Shown here: one piece after another, positions 16,776 to 25,335 of the stretch
Position numbering within the stretch: the first letter of the stretch is position 1
Layout of the letters: every line of letters starts with the position of its first letter
NCBI GenBank assembly: GCA_965216155.1
Contig: CBDCFD010000007.1
Location: 930,001-994,000, forward strand
DNA: 64,000 nucleotides
Direction of reading: 5' to 3'
Origin: CATOSP01 sp965216155
GTDB taxonomy: Bacteria; Chloroflexota; Dehalococcoidia; Lucifugimonadales; UBA3495
Position numbers and translations under genes: made by a program
Notes under the pieces: model-generated
What the model was told of the DNA's origin: nothing
Databases searched by the model: none
What the model saw: the letters and a program-made list of their open reading frames with translations, nothing else

Positions 16776-17001
16776 GTCAAGGTCTGCATAAATGGAAAGC
16801 AGTGTGCCGCGGTGCGAGACTATCCCGGCCGGAAAGATTGCGCCGGCGTCTCGTTGCGCTCCCGGAGTGCGGACGCTGAGCTGAACTCGCTGGATTCGTG
16901 GCAGATAGAGAGCATCTACGGGAATCAGCGCCCGACAGCAGGGCGGCATCGCCCTTCTGAGAGGGGAGGTGACTGCATTAACCATGACCCGGGACCTGCC
17001 G

Positions 17002-17925
17002 TCAGTCGCCCTGAGGGCTCGCTCGCATCGCCGCGAGCCCTTCAATTAGGCTCGGTTGTGCCAGACCCAGTAATCGCATCGTCCGGACACAGTCCAGCCC
17101 CAGCAAATCTGGGTTCAGAGACGCCGCGTCCTGCTCCTGTGCGCCGGAGCCCGCCAATACTCCCGCAGCGGCGCTCGTCGGGACCACCTGCCCGCGGTCA
17201 AGGCGGAACGCCTCGGCAACCGCGCAGGCAAAATCATACATGCTCACCCAATCTGCGCCAGCCACGTGGTGGATGCCCAAATAATCTTCCTCAACCAACT
17301 TTGCGATGGCGTCGGTTAGGTGTTCAACGTAAATCGGAGTCCTATATACATCAGTGGGGGCAATGTAAGATTGGCCGCTGCGAAGTCGTTCGATCAACCA
17401 GGGGGCGAAATTCCGTTGTCCCGGCTCCGGCCAGCCATATACGATACTGGTCCGGAGAATATTCCACGGGGAGGACAGTTTCGCCACTTCCTGCTCAGCC
17501 TCCCATTTGGTCTGACCGTAGTGGGTGGTGGGTCCTGGGGTAGCATCCTCCGGGTAGTACCCGCGCTCCCCCCCGAATACGTACTCGGTAGAAACGAAGA
17601 CCAACTTTGCCCCGTGCAGGCTGCTTAGCCGGGCTACCGAAGACGTGGCGGACACGTTGACCGCCGTGGCCCTCTCCGGGTCTCGTTCGGCAGTTCTGAT
17701 GTCGGCGATGGCCGCAAGGTGTACGACCACATTAGGCCGGGCTAGTTGAAATACCTGTTCCAACCCCGCCGCGTCGGTCAGTTCGACTCGGCGCCAGGAG
17801 TTAGCGTCGTCACGAGGGGCGCGAGACCGGAAGGTGCCAACGACTTCATGGCCGGGCGTCTCATTTAGGCGCCGGACCAGGTGTTGTCCAATGAAACCGC
17901 TGGCTCCGATGATTAAGACCCGCAA
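17002..17925 (-). CDS. NAD-dependent epimerase / dTDP-4-dehydrorhamnose reductase-like SDR
   Basis: 307 residues from ATG 17925. N-terminal NAD(P) loop MRVLIIGASGFIGQHL (GxxGxxG), VVHLAA, then VSTEYVFGG and the catalytic-type Tyr-x-x-x-Lys in HYGQTKWEAE, followed by LRTSIVYGW. This is the RmlD-like extended SDR family, which reduces or epimerises nucleotide sugars. No other sugar-nucleotide gene is adjacent, so a role in rhamnose synthesis is only possible. Other members act on S-adenosylmethionine synthetase (MAT2B-like) or unknown substrates. Confidence 0.85.
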   Translation of the reverse strand: MRVLIIGASGFIGQHLVRRLNETPGHEVVGTFRSRAPRDDANSWRRVELTDAAGLEQVFQLARPNVVVHLAAIADIRTAERDPERATAVNVSATSSVARLSSLHGAKLVFVSTEYVFGGERGYYPEDATPGPTTHYGQTKWEAEQEVAKLSSPWNILRTSIVYGWPEPGQRNFAPWLIERLRSGQSYIAPTDVYRTPIYVEHLTDAIAKLVEEDYLGIHHVAGADWVSMYDFACAVAEAFRLDRGQVVPTSAAAGVLAGSGAQEQDAASLNPDLLGLDCVRTMRLLGLAQPSLIEGLAAMRASPQGD

Positions 17926-18154
17926 CAGAGGTCATCCCCTTCCGGACCGGTGACCAAAACCTCGATGAGCTTATACGTTGGGTCAGTCCTGTCCAATATA
18001 TCCTGGCTTACGAATAGAACACCGGCCATCAGGAATATGGCTTTTGCGATTCATGTCCAAAGAGTTATACCATGCACAATCAAAAAGTGCGGGCTATCTG
18101 CGGGTTGGACTCAGGGTCTTTTCATTCTCGTCCTGACCTCACCCCGTCGTTCCG

Positions 18155-18312
18155 GCCCCCGTTCAAGCCGGGGGCAGGCTCTTCGCGTGAACTTTCTATT
18201 CTCATGGTAATGGCGAGTTGCGGCGGCGGGACATCGTTAGAGGATCGTCACGAAGATGACCGATGTGGGATCCAGCCGGTCCGCCCCACGAGTCTGAATA
18301 GTTACGAGGTTG
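18155..18312. repeat. Dispersed repeat, copy B (partner of 15646-15780)
   Basis: Same block order as copy A, including GTTGCGGCGGCGGGACATCG and ATGTGGGATCCAGCCG. An 18-base segment (about 18187-18204) after the hairpin is absent from copy A. Confidence 0.6.
18156..18180 (-). repeat. 25-bp GC-rich hairpin repeat (copy 3)
   Basis: Minus-strand reading AGCCTGCCCCCGGC-TTGA-ACGGGGG. The CCCCCG and CGGGGG arms pair around a short loop. Its first 14 bases equal those of the copy in the IS1182 relic at 40736. Confidence 0.65.
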
Positions 18313-18416
18313 GCTCGCGCGTTGTCATGTGCGGTAAGCCCACCTATAATCCACGAAAGGCCGGTCTCCATTGCCCGATCAGACGGAGAACAGGATAACT
18401 TCCTGGGAGGTTACAA

Positions 18417-19238
18417 GTGGCAACTGCCAAAGTGAACGGCGCGGACATCTACTACGAAGAATCCGGGAGCGGCCCGCCCATCATTCTCTCTCCCGGCGGG
18501 CTCCAGGGAGCCGCCAGTAGTTACCATGGGGTGATTGACGCTCTATCCCGGGAACACCGCGTGGTGGTCTACGACCGCCGCTTCGGAGGCCGGTCCCGCA
18601 GCCCGCTGGTAGTGCAGACCTGGGACATGGTGTGCGATGACGTATTCGGCTTGATGGATGCTCTGGGGATAGACCGGGCCTATCTCGGCGGCGGGTCTTT
18701 TGGGGCGGCCATCTCACTGGGCTGCGCCTTCCGGCGTCCGGACCGCGTGCGCGCCATCTTCCCCTCCAACATTGCCGGAGGGGTCATTTGCGACGGCTAC
18801 CTCACTGGGAAGCTGTTCAAGAGCATGGATATGGCGGAAAAGGAAGGCATTTCCGCGGTGGTTGAAGCGTTCGATGCCGACGACCGCTTTTCCCCCTTCA
18901 GTCCGGAGATAGCCCAGTCCGATTCCGGGTATCGCAAGTCTCTGGAAGCCATGAATACAGACGACTTCCTCCAGGTAATGCGCGACACTATTTACGCTCT
19001 TTTCGACGGCCGGTATCCGACGCTGGGGATGACCGAAAAGGCATTGAAGAGCATCCAGGTCCCTGGGATGGTGATGCCGGGGAACAACGACGTTCATCCC
19101 AGGCGTGTGGCTGAGATGGTCCACCGTTTGGTGCCCAATTGTAGATGGGCGGAGGTGCGGCCCCACAGCGAGGAACCGGCCAAATACGCGGAACATGTGC
19201 TCCAGTTCCTGTCAACAGTGGAGGCCGGCAGTCCCTAG
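18417..19238 (+). CDS. Alpha/beta hydrolase
   Basis: 273 residues from GTG 18417 behind GGGAGG. Typical fold markers: GSGPPIILSPGG (oxyanion region), YDRRFGGRS, and the nucleophile elbow YLGGGSFGAA with Ser near residue 99. A candidate acid lies in PGNNDVHPRR and a candidate His near the C-terminus in VRPHSEEP. It resembles esterases and enol-lactonases, and the substrate is unknown. It is monocistronic, with no partner genes in the same direction nearby. Confidence 0.85.
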   Translation: MATAKVNGADIYYEESGSGPPIILSPGGLQGAASSYHGVIDALSREHRVVVYDRRFGGRSRSPLVVQTWDMVCDDVFGLMDALGIDRAYLGGGSFGAAISLGCAFRRPDRVRAIFPSNIAGGVICDGYLTGKLFKSMDMAEKEGISAVVEAFDADDRFSPFSPEIAQSDSGYRKSLEAMNTDDFLQVMRDTIYALFDGRYPTLGMTEKALKSIQVPGMVMPGNNDVHPRRVAEMVHRLVPNCRWAEVRPHSEEPAKYAEHVLQFLSTVEAGSP

Positions 19239-19783
19239 GGGGCCGGGTGATGGAGCGGCTGGACACAGTCGCTGTCCGGTTGCAAGGCTTCGCCGGGGCA
19301 ATCCCGTCTTGAATTAGGCTGCTGACACCTCGCCCTTCCCACCTGCGGTAACCACCCGTTACCATAAACATTGTCGGATGACGGCCCCGGTCCAAATCCC
19401 CAACCGGCTACCCAGGCTCATTAGCTCGGAACGGCACACATTGGCCCCAATAATAAAAAAACTCCGGCCGTGCCGCACGCCGGATGATGACCCTGCCCGT
19501 GACACCTTGCCGTCGGGGCTGTCCACCGGCCTACTCCTGGACTCGCAATAGTTACCCTGGACTGGTCTTCCAGCCGTCCCATCGAAAACTTGGACCCGGA
19601 TTGTCGATGTGACAGATCGTGGCCAATACGAGCAATTCCGGGTCAAGACCTGCCACGTACTGGATACGCGGGCCGGAACGACGAGGGGGCGCCGGCTTGA
19701 TAATCGAAAGGCCCAAAACACTTCCCCTCGTTCTCCCCTGTATTTGCGTCGATTGGATATAATGGTTGCCTGGGCAAAATAAT
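19239..19783. other. Intergenic region without a recognisable gene
   Basis: Short frames here show no similarity. A hairpin with an adjoining T-run on the minus strand lies at 19454-19484. TATAAT at 19757-19762 is a good -10 element for the ABC-F gene, but no matching -35 was found; a start about 7 nt downstream would give a leader of only some 15 nt. Confidence 0.45.
19454..19484 (-). terminator. Rho-independent terminator-like hairpin (minus strand)
   Basis: On the minus strand TCCGGC...GCCGGA, with a further GTG/CAC pair inside, is followed directly by seven T. No minus-strand gene is seen upstream of it, so it may be a relic. Confidence 0.4.
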
Positions 19784-21766
19784 ATGTTACTCGCATCCAA
19801 CATCAGCAAAGCCTACTCGACCAGGACTCTTTTCAGCGGTCTAACCTTTAGCGTGGCCGCCGGAGAACGTATCGCGCTGATTGGCGCCAACGGCTCCGGC
19901 AAGACCACGCTCATGGATATTCTGGCAGGGGATATGACTCCGGAAACCGGGAGCATATCCACGCAGCGCGGCGTCACCATAGGCTATCTCAAGCAAGAGC
20001 CCGCGTCGTTTAACGGCAAGCCTCTGCTCCGGGAGGTGTTGGACGCCAGGTCAGACGTGATAGCTCTCATGGACCGGATTGCTGCCACACGTGAGGTCCT
20101 GTCATCGGAGACCGGTCCCGTAAAACAGGGGGACCTGTTGGAACGCCTCAGCCGGCTTGACGCGGAGTTGGAGGCCGCAGGCGGAGACGACCGGGAACAC
20201 GAGGCCAAGGCGATCCTCTCCGGACTTGGGTTTAAGCAAAGCGACTTTCTCCGGTCCATGGGCGAGTTCAGCGGCGGCTGGGTCATGCGGGCAAGCCTTG
20301 CCAGGATACTATTCCAGGACCCCGGCCTGCTGCTCCTGGACGAACCGACCAACCACTTGGACCTCGAAGCAAATCTGTGGTTCGAGAAGTACCTGGCCTC
20401 TTTCCAGGGCGGGGTGCTCGTCACATCTCACGACCGCGCTTTTCTGAACCAGGTTGCCACCAAGGTCCTTGCCATCGAGGCGGACGAGGTGGTGCTCATG
20501 AAGGGCGGCTATGACGATTACCTCGTTGCGCGGGAGCGGTCCCTTCAGGTCAAGCAAGCGGCGGCGGCCAGGCAGGAGCGCGAGATACAGAAGCAGATGC
20601 GCTTTGTGGAGCGTTTCCGCTCCAAGGCCAGGAAGGCCAGCCAGGTGCAAAGCCGTTTGAAGCAGCTTGAGAAGGTGCAGATTATCGAGCTGCCAAGGGC
20701 GACCAAGAAAATCCGGTACTCGTTCCCGGAGCCCCCGCGCAGCGGTTCCAATGTCATTTGGCTGTCCAACGTGAGCAAGTCCTACGGCGATAACGCTGTG
20801 TATCGCGGCATGAATCTGGAGCTTTCTCGCGGAGACCGTGTCGCCCTGGTGGGACCGAACGGCGCGGGCAAGACGACCATGTTGAAGATACTGGCAGGCG
20901 TCCTTCCCTTTGATGAGGGAGAAAGAAAGACCGGACACAACGTGGTGACGGCCTACTACGCACAGCACGTCCTCGAACTCTTAAACCCCGACAATTCGAT
21001 AATTGAGGAACTGCAACAGGCTGCTCCAAGGGAGTCGGAGCAGAACCTGCGTACCACCCTCGGCGGCTTCCTGTTCAGCGGCGACGATGTACGCAAACCG
21101 ATTTCTGTACTTTCCGGCGGGGAAAAAGCGCGGGTTGCCCTGGCCAAGCTGCTCCTCCAACCGAGCAACCTGCTCCTGATGGATGAGCCTACCAACCACC
21201 TCGATATCGCCTCCAGGGAGATACTCGCGGACGCCCTCGAGGACTATCACGGCACGATCTGCCTCATTACCCACGACCGGACCCTCATTCGTCAGGTCGC
21301 CAACATGATAATCGAGATCGACGGTGGCAAGCCGACGGTGTTCCCGGGCGACTACGACAGTTACCTGTACCGGAAACAGACCGAGACCGTGAAGATAGGC
21401 GTCAATGCAACAGCCAACGGAGCGGCCGGCGCTGACTCGGGACAGGGACCCGGCAGGAGACGCTCCGGCCGGCCGCTGAGCGCCGAAGAGGATCAACGCC
21501 GGTTACTGAACAGGGAGGCCCGCAGGCTGGCGATGCGGATAGAGGAGATAAATGTCTCGTTGTCCGGCCACGAGGCCCGGATAACGGAGTTGGAGACCTT
21601 GTTCTCCACGCCGGACCAGTTTGGCGACCCGGAGCAGCTCGCGTCCTCAGGAGAACAGTACATTGTACTCAAAGAGGAGGAGCAATCGCTCTGGGATGAG
21701 TGGGAGAGGCTGTCTTTGCAGGCGGAGGAAATCGACAGCAAGCTGGTGGCTCTGAAGGGAAGTTAG
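19784..21766 (+). CDS. ABC-F family ATPase (Uup/YheS/EttA-like)
   Basis: 660 residues from ATG 19784; a TTG 18 nt upstream is possible but has no ribosome site. Two nucleotide-binding domains: Walker A IGANGSGKTT and VGPNGAGKTT, signatures EFSGGWVMRASLA and LSGGEKARVALA, and Walker B LLLLDEPTNHLD and LLLMDEPTNHLD. Between them lies the basic helical linker (QMRFVERFRSKARKA) that reaches the ribosomal E site. A coiled-coil C-terminus follows (EARITELETLF). There are no transmembrane parts. ABC-F proteins act on the ribosome in translation control or antibiotic protection; which class applies is not decidable here. Confidence 0.93.
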   Translation: MLLASNISKAYSTRTLFSGLTFSVAAGERIALIGANGSGKTTLMDILAGDMTPETGSISTQRGVTIGYLKQEPASFNGKPLLREVLDARSDVIALMDRIAATREVLSSETGPVKQGDLLERLSRLDAELEAAGGDDREHEAKAILSGLGFKQSDFLRSMGEFSGGWVMRASLARILFQDPGLLLLDEPTNHLDLEANLWFEKYLASFQGGVLVTSHDRAFLNQVATKVLAIEADEVVLMKGGYDDYLVARERSLQVKQAAAARQEREIQKQMRFVERFRSKARKASQVQSRLKQLEKVQIIELPRATKKIRYSFPEPPRSGSNVIWLSNVSKSYGDNAVYRGMNLELSRGDRVALVGPNGAGKTTMLKILAGVLPFDEGERKTGHNVVTAYYAQHVLELLNPDNSIIEELQQAAPRESEQNLRTTLGGFLFSGDDVRKPISVLSGGEKARVALAKLLLQPSNLLLMDEPTNHLDIASREILADALEDYHGTICLITHDRTLIRQVANMIIEIDGGKPTVFPGDYDSYLYRKQTETVKIGVNATANGAAGADSGQGPGRRRSGRPLSAEEDQRRLLNREARRLAMRIEEINVSLSGHEARITELETLFSTPDQFGDPEQLASSGEQYIVLKEEEQSLWDEWERLSLQAEEIDSKLVALKGS

Positions 21767-21852
21767 GCCGCCAATTCCGGTCGTCGCCAGCTATCTCTTT
21801 TCCAGTTGACGGCTCTTCGACGAGACTCGCGCTGGAATTCCATTCCAAAAGA

Positions 21853-21893
21853 ACAGGCCGCACCCGGAAATCAACCAACAGGTTGCGGCCTGT
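21853..21893. terminator. Hairpin between convergent genes
   Basis: ACAGGCCGCA (21853-21862) and TGCGGCCTGT (21884-21893) form a 10-bp stem with a 21-nt loop between the ABC-F stop and the Gfo/Idh stop. There is no strong T-run on either side, so the terminator role is inferred from position. Confidence 0.4.
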
Positions 21894-21935
21894 CTTCAGG
21901 TTATCCATTCAGCGGCACGACCCGAGCTTGACGGC

Positions 21936-22973
21936 CTAGATGGGCAGGTAGACCGCCTGACCCGTCATGGCGCTGCGGTACACCGCTTCCGACCACTCCA
22001 TGTAGTGTACTCCGGTCTCGAAGGCCGCCATGTCCACCTTTTCTTTGCCTCGTATGGCGTTGGTGAATTGCTCCTCCACCCGGTACCTGGCCTGGGTTTC
22101 CGGGGGATTGGGAACTTCCGCGAGTTCCCGGTCCCCGCGCTTCCCGGCCCAGACCTTGCGTTGAGGGTCGACGTGGATCGTGCCCTCGGTGCCGAACATC
22201 CAGATGTGATTGCCTCCATTGAGTCCGGAGGTGGCGCTCATCTTCATGTGGACCTGTGCCCCGTTGGCCAACTCATACAGAATATCGACGTGGTCGGGAA
22301 TAGTGACCGAGGCAGGATATCCATTCTCGTCCTTCCGGTATGGCACATGGATCTTGGACATAGCGATGACCCGGTTCCCCCGGCCCAACCAGCGCATCAT
22401 CGACTCGTAGGACGCCCCGATGTTGAGGGTGTTGTAACCGCTGAGCGACCGGTCCTGGCGCCAGTGCAGGGGACTGTCAAAATCGGCGAAGTTGTTCTGC
22501 AGGGACGTGAAGTCCACCGACAACAGCTCGCCCAGGTGGCCCTCGTCGATCAAACGCTTTAGCACGTTATCGATGGTGTAGCTGGTGGACGTCGGGGTTA
22601 GTTGACAGACCAGGTGCGGATGGGCCCTTGAGGCGGCGAGCATATCGCGGGCTTCCGCCGCGTCGGAGGCCATGCGAGCCTCAGTGAGGACGTGTTTGCC
22701 AGCTTCCAAAGCGGCCAGGGTCATCGTGCGGTGCATGTAAGGCCAGGTGCCGATGCACACAGCGTTAATGCTCTCGTCGTCCAGCAACTCCCGCCAATTA
22801 CTGTAAACCGTTGCGATGTTGAATTGATCGGCGATGGCCCTCCCCGATTCAATGCTCCGGTTGGCCACCGCCACGATCTCGCAGTCGTCTACACCCTGAA
22901 ACCCGGGGATGTGACGCGCCCGTACATTGCCGCCAGCCCCTATAAGCCCCACTCGGATTTGTTCGTCAGCCAT
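21936..22973 (-). CDS. Gfo/Idh/MocA-family oxidoreductase
   Basis: 345 residues; ATG 22973 has GGAGGAGG upstream. N-terminal Rossmann domain with IRVGLIGAGGNVRARHIPG, then AVCIGTWPYMHRTMTLAALEAGKHVLTE, followed by the alpha/beta C-terminal domain that binds substrate (WRQDRSLSGYNTLNIG, HIWMFGTEGTIHVD). Members oxidise sugars, inositols and related polyols with NAD(P). The usual Glu-Lys-Pro motif after HVL(T/V) is Glu-Ala-Arg here, so the lysine that normally helps bind cofactor and substrate is missing. The enzyme may be altered or inactive. Next gene downstream on the opposite strand is the ABC-F, unrelated. Confidence 0.88.
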   Translation of the reverse strand: MADEQIRVGLIGAGGNVRARHIPGFQGVDDCEIVAVANRSIESGRAIADQFNIATVYSNWRELLDDESINAVCIGTWPYMHRTMTLAALEAGKHVLTEARMASDAAEARDMLAASRAHPHLVCQLTPTSTSYTIDNVLKRLIDEGHLGELLSVDFTSLQNNFADFDSPLHWRQDRSLSGYNTLNIGASYESMMRWLGRGNRVIAMSKIHVPYRKDENGYPASVTIPDHVDILYELANGAQVHMKMSATSGLNGGNHIWMFGTEGTIHVDPQRKVWAGKRGDRELAEVPNPPETQARYRVEEQFTNAIRGKEKVDMAAFETGVHYMEWSEAVYRSAMTGQAVYLPI

Positions 22974-23021
22974 CAGTTGCCTCCTCCGTAAATACGCTGA
23001 AATGTTAATGATTGAATGGTG

Positions 23022-23927
23022 TTAGGTCTTCAGATGCTCATCAAACCACCCCAAGGTCTCTTGCCAGGCCGAAGTGGCGGCCTCCTGATTGTATCGTTGC
23101 CCGGTGTCGTTGAAGAAAGCGTGTCTTGTTCCTGGGTAGGTCATTACCCGGTAGTTTTTCCCGTTTTGCTGCAACGCCGCCTCTAATTCCGGGACTCCGG
23201 AGTTGATCCGGTCGTCATCGCCCGCGTAGATTCCCAGGACTGGTGCGTTCAGGTTGGGGACCTCGTCCAAGGGCGGGGCCGACCCATAGAAGGGGACCGC
23301 CGCCGCAATCTCCGGGTTCCGCACCGACATGAGCCAGGTCAATCCGCCCCCGAAACAGAACCCCGTTACCCCAATCCGGTCTGCCCGGACGTGGGCCAGC
23401 GTCTGGAGATAATCAACACTGGCGTTCAAGTCGGCCATAAATTCATCCTGGGTAATCTCCCGCAGCGCGTCCCTGGCCTGGCCGCTGTCAGCAAATGTCC
23501 CCGTCCCGCCCTTACGCGAAAGCAAGTCGACGCTCAACGCCGTATACCCTTGCAGAGCGTAACGCCGGGTAATGTCGGGGAAATGGGGTTGCATCCCCCG
23601 GTTTTCGTGGATGATTAGAATCGACGGGTTGGGCCCGCCTTCTTTCGGTCGAGACAAATACCCCATCATTGTGGCGGCGGCGGCGAATTCCACCGGTCCA
23701 GCCTCAATGCGGGGGGCGTCAGGAGACACCGCCTCTCCCGGCCCCGGCGTGGGGACAACCATGGGAGTGGGCGCCTCAGTGGAGCAAGCCAGACCGCTCA
23801 AAAACATTCCTCCCACCACTGCGCCTCCGCCAATTATCGCCATCCGCCGCAGAAACTCCCGCCGGTCGACCCGCATACTGAGCAAAATATCGCTTCCTCC
23901 AACCTTGCCGCCCTTAGCGTGGGTCAT
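23022..23927 (-). CDS. Dienelactone hydrolase family lipoprotein (Tat signal)
   Basis: 301 residues from ATG 23927, chosen because GGGGGGAAC lies 5 nt upstream. A twin-arginine signal (DRREFLRRM) is followed by a hydrophobic stretch and lipobox LSGLAC, so the enzyme should be exported folded and anchored to the membrane. The catalytic domain has the dienelactone hydrolase triad: Cys in GVTGFCFGGG, Asp in YAGDDDRI and His in GTRHAFFND, with IHENRG near the start. Family role: hydrolysis of lactones or esters in aromatic degradation. It lies 48 nt downstream of the Gfo/Idh start and on the same strand, so the two may be cotranscribed. Confidence 0.9.
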   Translation of the reverse strand: MTHAKGGKVGGSDILLSMRVDRREFLRRMAIIGGGAVVGGMFLSGLACSTEAPTPMVVPTPGPGEAVSPDAPRIEAGPVEFAAAATMMGYLSRPKEGGPNPSILIIHENRGMQPHFPDITRRYALQGYTALSVDLLSRKGGTGTFADSGQARDALREITQDEFMADLNASVDYLQTLAHVRADRIGVTGFCFGGGLTWLMSVRNPEIAAAVPFYGSAPPLDEVPNLNAPVLGIYAGDDDRINSGVPELEAALQQNGKNYRVMTYPGTRHAFFNDTGQRYNQEAATSAWQETLGWFDEHLKT

Positions 23928-24212
23928 TATAGTTCCCCCCACATTAATTCCTTAGGATTCAACCGCTAATTTGAATATGGTACTGCGTACAGTCAAGATG
24001 GGGCCAGCACTCTCCCATTTACCCGAACATCCATCGCTATCCAAAAGGGACTGACCTATCCTCTCAGCGTGCCGTGGGCCAAGCGCGTCGCACCGCAGTT
24101 TGATTCGATGCCCTCCAGGGTGGTGGCCGAGGCAGGGCTCCGCGCTGCTGACTTATTGAAGGACACTGAATGATGGGTTTCGGAAGCGAAAACCAGTATA
24201 CTTCCAGACATA

Positions 24213-25240
24213 GTGTCGTCATTGATCCCCTACGGAAGGGGAAATCTATACGTAGAGGCGGTTGCTGCTATGGAAAAGAACTATAGTATATGCGTAGGAG
24301 CTGTAGGCTTCGGAGGCGGGGTCTGGCATAGCCCGGACAGCGGGGAGAACTGGAGCCGGATCAGAGACCCCTTCCCCCTGGGTTGCCAGGTCCGGGCTCT
24401 GGCGGTTTACCCCGACGACCCCAGGCGCATCCTGGCCGGATCGGACCACGGCATATACCGCAGTGAAGATAAGGGCGCCACATGGGAGAAGCTGTGGTCG
24501 CCCATGGACGGCATACCGATCTGGTCGATCGCCATCGACCCCGAGGACACCCAAACTATTTTGTAGGCATCAAACCCGCGGCCCTCTTCCGCTCCCGGGA
24601 CGGCGGCAATAGTTGGACGAAGCTGTCCGTACAGATGGCCCAAGAATGTCATATCGGCCCTCCGATGGTGACTATGTTGATGGTCGACCCGAAGGACCAC
24701 CGCACCGTTTGGGCTGGAGTTGAGGTGGATGGCGTGTACCGCAGTCTGGATGGCGGGGACACCTGGACCCATATTCAAGGTGGAGTCAATCCCGACATCC
24801 ACGGCATGGCTATCAGTCCAGGGGAGCCGAACAAGGTCCTGGCCAGCACTCCCCGTGAAATCTTCGCCACCACAGACATGGGTGAAAGCTGGCAGTCTGT
24901 GGTCACCACCGACCGGTTTATTCTGCCCTACAGCCGGGGTATCGCCATCAAGCCGGATGACCCCAACGTGATCTTCGCCGCGGTCGGAGACACGGCCATA
25001 GGCAGCACCGGGGCGATCCAACGGTCCAAGGACGCTGGTGAGACCTGGGAGACACGGCCTCTGCCGGTGGAGCCCAATTCCAACATCTGGTCCATTGCCA
25101 CACACCCCGCGGACCCGGATTTCGTTCTCGCCTCCAGCCTGCTGGGTGAGGTTTATTCGAGCAGCGACGCCGGCGATTCGTGGCAAAAGCTAAAGCGAGA
25201 ATTTAGCGAAGTCGGGGCGATGGCCTGGGTACCTAACTAG
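24213..25240 (+). pseudogene. BNR/sortilin-like beta-propeller protein, one frameshift
   Basis: Two frames (24213-24560 and 24560-25240) read as one propeller of about 340 residues. Repeats of the Asp-box type recur every 45-60 residues: SPDSGENWSRI, SEDKGATWEKL, SRDGGNSWTKL, SLDGGDTWTHI, TTDMGESWQSV, SKDAGETWETR and SSDAGDSWQKL. The join is at ACTATTTTG, where one T is missing from the T-run (expected ATTTTTGTAGGC). Starts with GTG 24213 or ATG 24270. There is no signal peptide. Such propellers bind carbohydrates or proteins or resemble photosystem-assembly YCF48; no function can be fixed. A sequencing error in the homopolymer is a serious alternative. Confidence 0.75.
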
Positions 25241-25268
25241 GCTTGCGCGGAGGAATTCGACCTACTAG

Positions 25269-25304
25269 AATGGCCCCTGCTTTAGTGCTAAAGCAGGGGC
25301 CATT
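25269..25304. terminator. Strong bidirectional terminator hairpin
   Basis: AATGGCCCCTGCTTTA and its exact reverse complement (25289-25304) form a 16-bp stem around a GTGC loop, midway between the convergent propeller gene and the substrate-binding protein gene. Confidence 0.75.
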
Positions 25305-25335
25305 AGCGGTCTAGGTATATGCAGTTCCTAGTTGG

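Larger units (their letters stand above)
17926..18416. other. Intergenic region with dispersed repeats
   Basis: No gene is supported. It contains the second copy of the long repeat at 18155-18312 and a hairpin repeat at 18156-18180. GGGAGG near 18402-18407 precedes the GTG start of the hydrolase. Confidence 0.5.

Noticed and set aside
16713..17543. Plus-strand frame of 276 codons across the tandem repeat
   Set aside because: Antisense to the SDR gene and partly translated 12-bp repeats; not protein-like.
24060..24173. Protein-like stretch VPWAKRVAPQFDSMPSRVVA ending at a TGA
   Set aside because: Only about 35 residues, no start and no family recognised; possibly a gene scrap but too short to call.
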